The position numbers and the translations under genes were made by a program. A DNA stretch of 64,000 nt, taken from contig CAZMFQ010000003.1 in NCBI GenBank assembly GCA_964565645.1, positions 1 through 64,000 of the forward strand, given 5' to 3'. Positions 46,481-55,869 of the stretch are shown piece after piece. The stretch comes from JAHIQC01 sp964565645 (GTDB taxonomy: Bacteria > Actinomycetota > Coriobacteriia > Anaerosomatales > JAHIQC01). Below the pieces are notes generated by a model, which saw only the letters and a list, made by a program, of their open reading frames with translations, made no database searches and was not told where the DNA came from. The number at the start of each line of letters is the position of its first letter. Position 1 is the first letter of the stretch.

Positions 46481-47454
46481 CGCGGCACGTCCGTCCACTG
46501 ACCGATCGAACGTTCTCCCCGGCTCCACGGGTAGGAGTGGAGGTGCTCCTGATCGCAGTGGCGGCACCAGGGCACCGGCGCGAGCAGGAAGTCCATGATC
46601 TCCCAGGGGTCCGCGTCGCCGTGGATCGAGATCGAGTCGTCCTCGGTCGCCTCGAGCCCCTCGATACCGAAGTGCTCGCGGAAGATGTCGATGTAGGCGA
46701 TGCGGGCGCAGGGGTAGAGCCGGCCGTGACGGAGGTTCACGCAGTTGTCCACGCCGCTGCATGCTGAGAACGAGGCGGCCGCGTCCTGAGACCCTTCGAG
46801 ATCGATGGGGATGGTGAAGAACTCGTCGCGGTCCTCGGTCCACTTGAGACGCACGTGATGCTCCTCGGCGAGCCGCTCTATCTCGGCTATCGGCAGGTCC
46901 ACGGGGTACCGGTCGCAGTACAGGATGCATCCGGTGTCCGAAAGCGCCTTCCACACGCGCTCGTCCATGCGCGTGACGAGCGTGCTGTTGGTGAACAGGT
47001 AGATCGAGGTGCGAGGGAAGTGGCGCGCGGCGATGCGGACGAACTCGTCGACGCGCGGGTGAAGGAGCGGTTCGCCGCCCAGCAGGAAGATGTCGCGGAT
47101 CGTTCCGAAAATCTCGGCGAGGCGTGCGAGATCGCGGTCGAACTCGTCGACATCGGCCAGCGCGGGCTCTGCGATGTTGCTGAAGTGCGAGCAGCCGCGA
47201 CAGCGCATGTTGCAGTGGTCCGCGATGTGGACGTCCAGGTGGAAGAGCACGGGACGGGCATGGAACACGCGGCGGCGCAGGAACGTCGCGAATGCCGGCT
47301 CGCGGTCCACGGAGCTTCTGCCGAAACCGTACAGGGTGCTCATCACCTTGTCGCGTGAGGAGTCCACGAACGACGCGGGCAGCACGCGGCGTGCGGCCCG
47401 GCGTGCCCAGCCCGGTATGAGTCTGAATACATCGAATTCCACGTGGGATCGCAT
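46477..47454 (-). CDS. Radical SAM protein with SPASM-like cysteines, copy B
   Basis: A 325-residue paralogue of the neighbour. CNMRCRGC carries the cluster, IFLLGGEPLLHPR the GGE motif, and CSGVDNC, YPCAR and WCRHC match the accessory cysteines of copy A. The pair probably arose by tandem duplication. It heads a two-gene operon and diverges from a glycosyltransferase across 121 bases containing AT-rich boxes. ATG start with GGGA upstream. Confidence 0.85.
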   Translation of the reverse strand: MRSHVEFDVFRLIPGWARRAARRVLPASFVDSSRDKVMSTLYGFGRSSVDREPAFATFLRRRVFHARPVLFHLDVHIADHCNMRCRGCSHFSNIAEPALADVDEFDRDLARLAEIFGTIRDIFLLGGEPLLHPRVDEFVRIAARHFPRTSIYLFTNSTLVTRMDERVWKALSDTGCILYCDRYPVDLPIAEIERLAEEHHVRLKWTEDRDEFFTIPIDLEGSQDAAASFSACSGVDNCVNLRHGRLYPCARIAYIDIFREHFGIEGLEATEDDSISIHGDADPWEIMDFLLAPVPWCRHCDQEHLHSYPWSRGERSIGQWTDVPR

Positions 47455-47575
47455 TCCCTGGAGCGGTGCGTGCAGGTCATCGGGGACTCAAGCGATTATC
47501 ATACCTAAGCCCGCCCGGGCGCACCGCGCTAGAATGTGATACCGCCGGGCCATATACCTCGACGATCGAGAGAGC

Positions 47576-48856
47576 ATGCACATCCTGCAGGTATCCACGG
47601 GTGACCTGGGCGGCGGGGCCGAACGGATCGCCGCCGACCTACACCGCACGTATCGCGCGCGGGGTCTGGGGTCCTGGCTCGCCGTGGGACGCAGAAGCGG
47701 CGACCTCGACAACACCGTCCTGATCCCGGGCACGGAGCCGTCCGCTCCGCGAGGCGCGGCGGGGCGCATGGCGTTGCGCGCGCGTCGCGCACTGGCCGAC
47801 CCCACCTATATCGCCGACCGCCTTCGCGGCCTCGAGGACATGAGCTTCCCCGGCACCCGCAAGCTGCTCGGCCTGGTCCCTGACGCCCCCGATGTCCTGC
47901 ACCTGCACAACCTGCACGGCGACTACTTCGACCTGCGGGTACTTCCACGGCTTGCGGCCGCCGTCCCAACGCTCGTGACGCTCCACGACACCTGGCTGTG
48001 CGCCGGGCACTGCGCGTACGCAATGCGGTGCGAGCGGTGGCGCACGGGTTGCGGGCATTGCCCCGATCTCGCGCGCCCCGTCCCGCTCGCGCGCGACTCC
48101 TCGGCGGCGAACTGGAAGCGCAAGCACGACATCCTGCGTCGCTCGCGCCTGACCGTGGTCGGGCCGTCTCGATGGGTGCTCGAGCATGCCGAGGAGTCGA
48201 TCGTCGGCCCGGCCATCGTCGAAGGGCTTGTCATCCCCAACGGCATCGACACCTCGGTGTACACACCCGGCGACCGCACCGCGGCGCGCGGCGCTCTCGG
48301 CATCACGGACGACGCGTTCGTGATCGTCTTCAGCGCCCTGGCCGCCGATTCGAGCCCGTACAAGGACCTCGACACGATCCGTCGCGCAATGCGGGAGCTT
48401 CCGGCCGTGGCCGGCGGCAGGCCGCTGCGGCTCTTTGCGCTGGGCGCGAGCGGCGTCGCGAGCATCGAGGCGGAACGCACGACCCTGGTGCCGTTCGAGC
48501 CCGACCCGCGCCGCGTGGCGCAGTACCTTCGGGCGGCGGACATCTACGTGCACATGGCGCACGCGGAGACGTTCGGGCTGTCCATCGTCGAGGCCCAGGC
48601 GTGCGGCGTTCCCGTGGTCGCGAGCGCAGTCGGCGGCATCCCCGAGACCATCGAAGACGGCGTGACGGGCGTACTCGTACCCGAGGGCGACGCCGATGCG
48701 CTGGCCGCGGCCATCCTGGAGCTGAGCGGGAACCCCGAACGGCTCGAAGCCATGGGGGCCGCGGCGACGAGGTTCGCGCACGGACACTTCGCACTCGAGC
48801 TCATGGCGGACCGGTACCTCGAGACCTACGCCCGCATGGTCGGGGGTGGGCGGTGA
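47576..48856 (+). CDS. Glycosyltransferase family 4 protein, WcaC-like copy A
   Basis: A 426-residue GT4 enzyme. The N-terminal half shows LHLHNLHGDYFDLRVLPRL, VTLHDTWLCAGHCA and a Cys-rich segment CERWRTGCGHCPDL, a pattern seen in WcaC-like enzymes of exopolysaccharide clusters. The donor-site half has HMAHAETFGLSIVEAQACGVPVVAS in overlapping parts. It is a paralogue of the next gene, with matching motifs. Its stop overlaps the GTG of that gene. Confidence 0.88.
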   Translation: MHILQVSTGDLGGGAERIAADLHRTYRARGLGSWLAVGRRSGDLDNTVLIPGTEPSAPRGAAGRMALRARRALADPTYIADRLRGLEDMSFPGTRKLLGLVPDAPDVLHLHNLHGDYFDLRVLPRLAAAVPTLVTLHDTWLCAGHCAYAMRCERWRTGCGHCPDLARPVPLARDSSAANWKRKHDILRRSRLTVVGPSRWVLEHAEESIVGPAIVEGLVIPNGIDTSVYTPGDRTAARGALGITDDAFVIVFSALAADSSPYKDLDTIRRAMRELPAVAGGRPLRLFALGASGVASIEAERTTLVPFEPDPRRVAQYLRAADIYVHMAHAETFGLSIVEAQACGVPVVASAVGGIPETIEDGVTGVLVPEGDADALAAAILELSGNPERLEAMGAAATRFAHGHFALELMADRYLETYARMVGGGR

Positions 48857-50187
48857 GAGTGCTCTCCGTCAACGCGGCTGTCACGGGCGGCGGTGCAGAG
48901 TCGGTGGCCCGCTCACTGCACCGGGAGTACCTCGGGCGCGGTATCGACTCGTGGCTCGCGGTGGGCAATCTCAACGCACCCGTCCCAAACACCGTCGCGA
49001 TCCGCAACGAGCGGCACCGCAACCCCTGGGCGCGTGCGGTCCGTCGACTCGCCGCCGCGGCCGCCGGGCCTTCCGCGTCCCCAGGTACCGTGCGCGGATA
49101 CGCCGACCGCGCGCTCAGGATGCTCGCCGAACCGATGCGCTACGGCCGTGTGCTCCGAGGTCACGAGGACTTCGACCAGCCGGGGACGGCGCACCTGCTC
49201 GAGCTGACTCCCGGCCCGCCCGATGTGCTGCACTTCCACAACCTGCACGGGTCCTACTTCGACATCCGCGAACTGCCGCGCCTGTCCCGCGAGGCGCCCT
49301 CGGTCCTGACGCTGCACGACACCTGGCTTCTGACCGGCCACTGCGCACAGCCCTTCGAGTGCGACAGATGGCGCGAGGGTTGCGCCGAGTGCCCGCACCT
49401 GGACCGCTACGTGCCGCTGTACGCCGACGCGAGCGCCGCGAATCTGGCGCTCAAGCGTGACGTGCTGAGCAGAAGCCGATTGGGCTTCGCCGCGCCGTCG
49501 CGCTGGCTCCTGGACATGGCGCAGGACTCGGGGGCGCTTCATGCGGCCCTCGACGCCCGGGTGATCCCCAACGGCGTCGACACGACGGTGTTCGCCCCGG
49601 GAGACAGGACTGCAGCCCGGGACGCCCTGGGGCTCTCCCCGGATGCCTGGGTGATCGCCAGCGCCGGCCGCGATCTCACGTCGAACCCCTACAAGGGTTT
49701 CGACGTGCTGGAGGCGGCCCTGGGCAGGCTCTCGGCGGGTCCACGGGACATCGTGGTCCTCGCCATCGGATCGGACGGTCCGGGCCGCACCGAAGGCAGA
49801 GTCGAGTACCGGTCCGTCCCGTTCATCGACGACCCCGCCCGCCTTGCCGAGCAATACCGCGCAAGCGACCTGTACGTGCACCCTGCTCGCGCCGAGGCGC
49901 TCGGGCTCACGATCATCGAGGCGCTCGCCTGCGGAGTGCCGGTGGTGGCCTCGAACGTCGGCGGCATCCCCGAGGTCGTGCGCTCCGGCGTCAACGGCGT
50001 GTTGTTCCCGACCGGTGACGCCGACGCGCTCGCCGAGCAGCTCCGCACGCTCCTGGGCGATCCGGACCTGCGCGAGCGGATGGGGGGGCAAGCCGCGCGC
50101 GACGCTGCGGTGCGCTTCTCGCTGCAGGCGCAGGCCGGCGCGTACCTCTCCTACTACGACGACCTGAAGCGGGAGTCCGGCCGATGA
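48853..50187 (+). CDS. Glycosyltransferase family 4 protein, WcaC-like copy B
   Basis: A 444-residue GT4 enzyme paralogous to the preceding one: HFHNLHGSYFDIRELPRL, LHDTWLLTGHCA, CDRWREGCAECPHL and ARAEALGLTIIEALACGVPVVAS. The shared cysteines may bind a metal. The GTG start at 48853-48855 overlaps the upstream stop. Two near-identical specificities in tandem suggest addition of two successive similar sugars. Confidence 0.88.
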   Translation: MRVLSVNAAVTGGGAESVARSLHREYLGRGIDSWLAVGNLNAPVPNTVAIRNERHRNPWARAVRRLAAAAAGPSASPGTVRGYADRALRMLAEPMRYGRVLRGHEDFDQPGTAHLLELTPGPPDVLHFHNLHGSYFDIRELPRLSREAPSVLTLHDTWLLTGHCAQPFECDRWREGCAECPHLDRYVPLYADASAANLALKRDVLSRSRLGFAAPSRWLLDMAQDSGALHAALDARVIPNGVDTTVFAPGDRTAARDALGLSPDAWVIASAGRDLTSNPYKGFDVLEAALGRLSAGPRDIVVLAIGSDGPGRTEGRVEYRSVPFIDDPARLAEQYRASDLYVHPARAEALGLTIIEALACGVPVVASNVGGIPEVVRSGVNGVLFPTGDADALAEQLRTLLGDPDLRERMGGQAARDAAVRFSLQAQAGAYLSYYDDLKRESGR

Positions 50188-51044
50188 GACCGCTCGTCTC
50201 GATACTCACGCCCTCGTTCCGCCAGGCCGCCTGGCTCGGCGACAACCTGCGCTCGGTCGCGGCGCAGACCTACCCGGCCATCGAGCACGTGGTGATGGAC
50301 GGCGGCTCGACCGACGGCACCGTGGAACTGCTTGCGGCCGCCGGCCCGCGGGTCGTGTGGCGCAGCGAGCCCGACGCCGGCCAGGCCGACGCCATCAACA
50401 AGGCCTTCCGCGCCTCGACCGGCGAGATAATCGGGTGGATCAACTCCGACGACGCGTACTTCGACGCACAGGTGGTCGAGGACGTGGTCGCCGCCTTCGA
50501 AGCGGACCCCGGTCTCGATGTCGTCTACGGCCACTGCGTACAGACGACCGAGGACGGTGCGTTCATCCAGATGCTCTGGGCGCCGCGCTTCGACGCCGGC
50601 CTGCTCAAGGTCGTGGACTTCATCACCCAGCCCGGCGTGTTCATCCGCCGAGGAGCGCTCTGTGACCCGATGCTCGACGACTCGTTCCACTTCGCACTCG
50701 ACTACGAGCTCTGGCTGCGGCTCGCGGCCGCGGGCCGCCGGTTCGCGCGAGTACCGCGTATCGTCGCCATCGACCGGCACCAGCCCGCGCGCAAGTCACT
50801 CACGATGCTCGACGTGCACGCGGAGAACACCGCGCGCCTGACCGAGCGCTACGGCGCGGCCGCGCCGGGGACCGCCGAGGGTGCGCGAAGCCGCTTCTAC
50901 GTGCGGCAGAGACTCGCGGGCGCGCTCCTGATACCCAAGACACGCGTGGAGACGGTGTTTACGACGCCCGAGGACCCGCGCGCCGGCCTGCTCGCGCGCC
51001 AGGTGTTCACGCGCAAGAGCCGCTGGCCGGCCGAGTACCGCTAG
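50184..51044 (+). CDS. Glycosyltransferase family 2 protein
   Basis: A 286-residue GT-A enzyme: VSILTPSFRQAAWLGDNLRS, VVMDGGSTDGTVE and GWINSDDAYFDAQ with the metal-binding acidic pair, then a C-terminal QPGVFIRR and FALDYELWLRL pattern common in WcaA/WaaE-like glycosyltransferases. It ends the plus-strand operon. Its TAG stop shares the CTAG palindrome (51041-51044) with the TAG stop of the convergent gene. Confidence 0.88.
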   Translation: MRPLVSILTPSFRQAAWLGDNLRSVAAQTYPAIEHVVMDGGSTDGTVELLAAAGPRVVWRSEPDAGQADAINKAFRASTGEIIGWINSDDAYFDAQVVEDVVAAFEADPGLDVVYGHCVQTTEDGAFIQMLWAPRFDAGLLKVVDFITQPGVFIRRGALCDPMLDDSFHFALDYELWLRLAAAGRRFARVPRIVAIDRHQPARKSLTMLDVHAENTARLTERYGAAAPGTAEGARSRFYVRQRLAGALLIPKTRVETVFTTPEDPRAGLLARQVFTRKSRWPAEYR

Positions 51045-52192
51045 ACTCCCGCGATCTGCCGCAGGAACCCGCTCAAGCGCTCGCCGAGCACCGCCCAATC
51101 CCACTCGCGTGCGCTGCGTGCCGCACACGCGTCGCACAGAGCGCGATACTCCGTCTCGCCGAGCGCGATCGAGCGCTCCAGCGCCGTCGCGAGCGCGGCG
51201 GGGTCTGAGGCGGGAACCACGAACCCCGTCTCGCCGTCGGAGACCTGCTCGGGAAGCGCTCCGGCGTCCGAGACTATCGAGGGCACACCGAACGCGGCGG
51301 CCAGCGGGACGATGCCCGACTGGGTGGCGTGCGTGTAGGGCAGCACCGCGAAGCGCGCTTGCGAGAGAAGCGACGCGATCTCGGCGGAGTCGAGCCAGCG
51401 CGGCAGGACGACGACCGGACGGTCCGCGAGCGCGTGCAGCAACTCGTTCTCCTCGGCGGACAACGGTCCTGAACCCGCGATGACGAGCGGCGGCGCTATC
51501 GAGGCGTCGATGCGAGCGTATGCGCGCAGGAGGACATCGATGCCCTTGTATCGCTCGATCCTGCCCACGAACATCAGGTAGCGATGCTCCCGGCCCGCAA
51601 GTGCGGCCGCGCCGTCGAGGCTTGCGGCCGGAGGGAGCGGCTCGTCGGCGCCGGCATACAGGCTGCCGAGCGGAACGATCGCGTAGCGGTCCGGCGACAG
51701 GCCCTCGCGGCGGGCGAACGCGTGACCCTGGACCTCGCTGAGCAGCACGTAACCGTCGACGCGCCGACGGTTCGAGCGGTCGAGCGCGCGGTGCAGGACC
51801 GAGTCCTCGCCCGCGTGCAACTCCGGGTCGTGCAGGGTGAACACGACCGGAATGCTTCTTGGCAGGAACAGGTCGAGCAGCGGCTTGAAGGCATGGCCGC
51901 CCGGGTAGTACACGACGTCCGGCGCGAAGGCGAGCGCGAAGCGCCTGATCCGCCAGAAGCGGGTCCAGGCGAGCATGGAGAGCAGCAGGCCGCCGATACT
52001 GTTGAACGTGGGGACCTCGAGCCGGTCGACGCCGAGTGCGGCCCAACGCGCACGGTCCTCGGCGTAGGCGGAGCCGACCACGGCGATGTCGCAGCGCCCC
52101 GAGAGCGCTCGCGCCATCATCCACGCGTAGTCGTTGAGCCCGCCACGACGGCCCAGGGCGATGACGAGGACGCGGAGCCGACGCGCGGACAT
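51041..52192 (-). CDS. Glycosyltransferase family 4 protein
   Basis: A 383-residue GT4 enzyme. LRVLVIALGRRGGLNDYAWMMARAL opens the acceptor domain in family style, and YLMFVGRIERYKGIDVLLRAY and VLPYTHATQSGIVPLAAAFGVPSIVSDAG mark the donor site. The E-x7-E pattern is weaker than usual because the first acid is replaced around TQSG. It follows the GT2 gene by two bases and so belongs to the transcript that comes through leuC. Confidence 0.87.
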   Translation of the reverse strand: MSARRLRVLVIALGRRGGLNDYAWMMARALSGRCDIAVVGSAYAEDRARWAALGVDRLEVPTFNSIGGLLLSMLAWTRFWRIRRFALAFAPDVVYYPGGHAFKPLLDLFLPRSIPVVFTLHDPELHAGEDSVLHRALDRSNRRRVDGYVLLSEVQGHAFARREGLSPDRYAIVPLGSLYAGADEPLPPAASLDGAAALAGREHRYLMFVGRIERYKGIDVLLRAYARIDASIAPPLVIAGSGPLSAEENELLHALADRPVVVLPRWLDSAEIASLLSQARFAVLPYTHATQSGIVPLAAAFGVPSIVSDAGALPEQVSDGETGFVVPASDPAALATALERSIALGETEYRALCDACAARSAREWDWAVLGERLSGFLRQIAGV

Positions 52193-52194
52193 GC

Positions 52195-53037
52195 TCACTC
52201 GCCTCCCCGACCCGGGGTGCCGAGCGTGCGGTGCCGCAATGCGAACAACACGACCCCGAGCGCCGACTTGTACGCGGCGATGCGCTCCACGAGCGGTGCG
52301 GCGCCATGAGCGATGCGGATGTCGCGATACTCGCGCGCGGTGGCGAGAGCGCTGCTCGAGCTCACGCCCCCGAGCCGGAACTCCGAAAGGACCCTGCCGA
52401 GGAACCGCTCGGTCGCCCCCGCCTTCCACATGCGCAGGTAGACGTCGTAGTCCGCAGCGATCCGATAACGGGTGTCGAAGCCGCCGATACGCCTGACCAG
52501 CGCGGTGCGTACGTAGATCGACTGATGGCGGGTCGGAGCGCTGCGGGGCAGCCCCCGCCTGAGCACGAGCTCGGGCTCCTCGGTCCAGCCTCCGCCCTCT
52601 CCGATGACACGGGTCCCGCCGCACACGATGTCCGCGGCCGCTTCGCCGAGTCCGGCCTCGACTGCGGCCAACGCGCCGGCTGCCATGCGGTCGTCGGCCC
52701 CGAGATAGACGATGTACTCGCCGGCCGCGGCGGCAAGCGCCTTGTTCATGGCGTCGAACAGGCCCTCATCGGGTTCCGAGACCACCCGTAAAGCCCCCGG
52801 CATCCGGGCGACGTACGAATCGACGATCCGCAGCGTGGAGTCAGTCGAGCCGCCGTCGATCACGAGTAGCTCGAAGTCCGCGCCGGATTGCTCCGCCACG
52901 GACTCCAGGGCCTCGCCTATATGCGCCTCGGCGTTCAGACAGACGATCGCCACCGTGAATCTCACGGTGTTTCCGATGTCCGCCGCCGACGGCGTGTGCT
53001 CGTTCGAAAGGGCCTCATCAGGGGTCATGCCCTGCAT
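52195..53037 (-). CDS. Glycosyltransferase family 2 protein
   Basis: A 280-residue GT-A enzyme: FTVAIVCLNAEAHIGEALESV, LLVIDGGSTDSTLRIVDSY and YLGADDRMAAGAL with the acidic pair, then HQSIYVRTAL and AADYDVYLRMW. This resembles WcaE/PgaC-like small GT2 proteins. It starts one base after the leuC stop, so a surface-glycan enzyme is read from the leucine operon. ATG at 53035-53037; another ATG three codons in is possible. Confidence 0.87.
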   Translation of the reverse strand: MQGMTPDEALSNEHTPSAADIGNTVRFTVAIVCLNAEAHIGEALESVAEQSGADFELLVIDGGSTDSTLRIVDSYVARMPGALRVVSEPDEGLFDAMNKALAAAAGEYIVYLGADDRMAAGALAAVEAGLGEAAADIVCGGTRVIGEGGGWTEEPELVLRRGLPRSAPTRHQSIYVRTALVRRIGGFDTRYRIAADYDVYLRMWKAGATERFLGRVLSEFRLGGVSSSSALATAREYRDIRIAHGAAPLVERIAAYKSALGVVLFALRHRTLGTPGRGGE

Positions 53038-53038
53038 G

Positions 53039-54307
53039 CTACCCCAGGTCGTCGGGAAGGGCGATGTGGCCTGCGATCGCTGTCGCCGCGGCAACGGCGG
53101 GCGATGCGAGGTAGACCTCGCTCGTGGGATCGCCCATGCGGCCGACGAAGTTGCGGTTCGTGGTCGCGACCGCGCGCTCCCCTGCCGCAAGGATGCCCAT
53201 GTGCCCGCCGAGGCACGGTCCGCACGTCGGCGTGGATACAGCCGCGCCCGCATCGAGGAACACGTCGAACAGGCCCTCGTGCATCGCCTCGCGATAGATC
53301 TGCTGCGTGGCCGGGATGATGATCAGACGCACGTTCTCGTGCGCCTTGCGGCCCTTGAGCACCGATGCGGCGATGCGCATGTCCTCGATGCGCCCGTTGG
53401 TGCACGAGCCGATCACGACCTGGTCGACCCAGATGTCGCGCGCGTCCTCGGCGTTACGGGTGTTGCTCGGGAGGTGCGGGAACGCGACCGTGGGCTTGAT
53501 GCTCGCGGCGTCGATCTCGTAGACGGCCGCGTACTCGGCGTCCGTGTCCGAGAAGTACTCCGTCCACGGCCGCTCGGTGCGGCCGTCCATGTAGGCACGC
53601 GTCGTGTCGTCGACGGCGATGATGCCGCTCTTGCCGCCGGCCTCGATGGCCATGTTGCAGATGGTCATGCGGTCGTCCATCCCGAGGCGCTCGATCGTCT
53701 CGCCCGTGAACTCCATCGACTGGTACAGGGCGCCGTCGACGCCGATCAGCCCGATGATGTGAAGGATGATGTCCTTGCCGCAGACCCACGGCGCAAGCTC
53801 GCCGGTGACGTTGAACTTGAGTGAAGCGGGCACCTTGAACCAGGCCTCGCCCGTCGCCATACCGACAGCCGCATCGGTCGAGCCCACACCGGTCGCGAAC
53901 GCGCCGAGCGCGCCGTAGGTGCACGTGTGGCTGTCCGCGCCGATGATCACGTCGCCCGCGCCCACGACACCCTGCTCGGGAAGCAGCGCGTGCTCGACAC
54001 CCATGCACCCTATCTCGTAGTAGTGCGTGATCGCCTGCTCGCGCGCGAACTCGCGTACCATCTTGGCCTGCTCGGCGCTCTTGATGTCCTTGTTGGGCGT
54101 GTAGTGGTCGGGAACGAGCGCGATCTTGGCCGCATCGAACACCTTCTCGACACCGATCTTGCGGAACTCCTTGATCGAGATCGGTGCGGTCACATCGTTG
54201 GCGAGCACGAGATCGAGCGCGCAGTTGATGAGCTGACCGGGAACCACCTCGTCCAGGCCGGCGTGAGCGGCCAGGATCTTCTCGGTGATGGTCATGGGAC
54301 GGGGCAT
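53039..54307 (-). CDS. leuC: 3-isopropylmalate dehydratase large subunit LeuC
   Basis: A 422-residue aconitase-family subunit of the shorter type 2 form. 4Fe-4S cysteines lie in VVIGSCTNGR and TPTCGPCLGG. GADSHTCTYGALG is the signature region. It pairs with the short LeuD encoded about 25 kb away. It is four bases after leuA. It would also hydrate citraconate in the citramalate route to isoleucine. Confidence 0.95.
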   Translation of the reverse strand: MPRPMTITEKILAAHAGLDEVVPGQLINCALDLVLANDVTAPISIKEFRKIGVEKVFDAAKIALVPDHYTPNKDIKSAEQAKMVREFAREQAITHYYEIGCMGVEHALLPEQGVVGAGDVIIGADSHTCTYGALGAFATGVGSTDAAVGMATGEAWFKVPASLKFNVTGELAPWVCGKDIILHIIGLIGVDGALYQSMEFTGETIERLGMDDRMTICNMAIEAGGKSGIIAVDDTTRAYMDGRTERPWTEYFSDTDAEYAAVYEIDAASIKPTVAFPHLPSNTRNAEDARDIWVDQVVIGSCTNGRIEDMRIAASVLKGRKAHENVRLIIIPATQQIYREAMHEGLFDVFLDAGAAVSTPTCGPCLGGHMGILAAGERAVATTNRNFVGRMGDPTSEVYLASPAVAAATAIAGHIALPDDLG

Positions 54308-54311
54308 GTCG

Positions 54312-55856
54312 CTACAACTCCTCTTCGATGGTCCTGCTCTGGCTCACGAGGAGCCGGTTGAGCGCGTTGGTGTATGCCTTGGCCGAAGCCACGATGATAT
54401 CCGAGTGGGCTCCTCGGCCGGTGAAGACGCGTTCGTCGGCGGCGCGGACGCGGATGGTGACCTCGCCGAGTGCGTCGATGCCGCGCGTGACCGACTTGAC
54501 CGAGAACTCCGTGAGGTCGTTCTCGATGTCGACGATGCGGTTGATCGCCTTGTACACCGCGTCGACGGGACCGGTGCCGTGGCTCGAATCGATCAGGTGG
54601 TTGCCTTCGCGGTCCACGAGCTCGACCGTGGCCGTGGGGATACCGGGGTCACCGCAGACCACCTGGACGGCCTGAAGGTGGTAGAGCTCCTCGAGCGTGC
54701 GCTCGCGCTCTCCCACGAGGGCCTCGAGGTCCTCGTCGTAGACTTCCTTCTTCTTGTCGGCCAGATCGAGGAACGCGGCGTAGATCGGCTCGAACTCGTG
54801 ATCGGGCAGTTCGAAACCGAGTCCCTCGAGGCGGTGGCGCAGCGCGTGGCGGCCTGAGCGCGCGGTGAGCACGATGCTGCTGCCGCCCACACCGACGTCC
54901 GCAGGGTCGATGATCTCGTAGGTCGAACGCTCCTTGAGCACGCCGTCCTGGTGGATGCCGCTCGAGTGTGCGAACGCGTTCGCGCCGACGATGGCCTTGT
55001 TCGGCTGGACGTTGATGCCCGTGATGCTCGAGACCATGCGCGAGGCCCGGGTGATCTCGCGGGTGTTGACGCCCGTGTCCACGCCGAAGACGTCATGGCG
55101 CTGCTTGAGCGCCATGACGACCTCTTCCATGGCCGTGTTGCCGGCACGCTCTCCGATGCCGTTGATGGTGCACTCGATCTGGCGAGCGCCCGCCGCGACA
55201 CCAGCGAGTGCGTTGGCGGTGGCCATCCCGAGATCGTTGTGGCAGTGCACGCTGATGGTGACGTCCTCGATGCCGTCCACATGCTCGACCAGCCCGGCGA
55301 TGAGCGCGCCGAAGCGCTCGGGGTACGCGTAGCCGGTGGTGTCGGGGATGTTGACGACCGTGGCGCCGGCGCGGATGACCTCCTGGATGACGCGGTAGAG
55401 GTACTCGGGCACCGCGCGGCCGGCATCCTCGGCATAGAACTCGACATCGTCCACGAACGTCCGGGCGAGCTTGACCGCGGCGACCGCCCGCTCGAGCGCG
55501 ACGTCCTCGGTGATGCGCAGCTTGTCGCGCAGGTGCGACTCCGAGACGCCGATGCCGGTGTGGATGCGCGGGCGCTTCGCGAACTTGAGGGCGTCAGCCG
55601 CCGACTCGATGTCGGCCGGCACCGCGCGGGAGAGGGCGCACACCACCGCGGCGTCGCCCACCTCCTCGGCGATGCGTCGCACGCTCTCGAAGTCGCCGGG
55701 GCTCGAGATCGGGAAGCCCGCCTCGATCACGTCGACTCCGAGGCGCACGAGCTGGCGCGCGATCTCGAGCTTCTCCTCGGTGTTCATGGAGGCGCCCGGC
55801 GACTGCTCGCCGTCACGCAATGTCGTGTCGAATATGTAGACCCTGTCGGTGCTCAC
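54312..55856 (-). CDS. leuA: 2-isopropylmalate synthase LeuA
   Basis: A 514-residue enzyme that condenses 2-oxoisovalerate with acetyl-CoA. FDTTLRDGEQSPGASM and SVHCHNDLGMATANALAG carry metal ligands of the catalytic barrel. The C-terminal domain from about residue 380 is the leucine-binding regulatory domain. The GTG start at 55854-55856 has AAAGGAG at six bases. The Shine-Dalgarno lies right beside a 10-base-pair closing stem in the leader (55870-55947), suggesting translation or termination control. Confidence 0.95.
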   Translation of the reverse strand: MSTDRVYIFDTTLRDGEQSPGASMNTEEKLEIARQLVRLGVDVIEAGFPISSPGDFESVRRIAEEVGDAAVVCALSRAVPADIESAADALKFAKRPRIHTGIGVSESHLRDKLRITEDVALERAVAAVKLARTFVDDVEFYAEDAGRAVPEYLYRVIQEVIRAGATVVNIPDTTGYAYPERFGALIAGLVEHVDGIEDVTISVHCHNDLGMATANALAGVAAGARQIECTINGIGERAGNTAMEEVVMALKQRHDVFGVDTGVNTREITRASRMVSSITGINVQPNKAIVGANAFAHSSGIHQDGVLKERSTYEIIDPADVGVGGSSIVLTARSGRHALRHRLEGLGFELPDHEFEPIYAAFLDLADKKKEVYDEDLEALVGERERTLEELYHLQAVQVVCGDPGIPTATVELVDREGNHLIDSSHGTGPVDAVYKAINRIVDIENDLTEFSVKSVTRGIDALGEVTIRVRAADERVFTGRGAHSDIIVASAKAYTNALNRLLVSQSRTIEEEL

Positions 55857-55869
55857 TTCAGTCTCCTTT

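Noticed and set aside
27657..53038. Integrative element boundaries (att repeats, integrase, tRNA) around the island
   Set aside because: I looked for these at both ends and saw none, so I did not call a mobile element.
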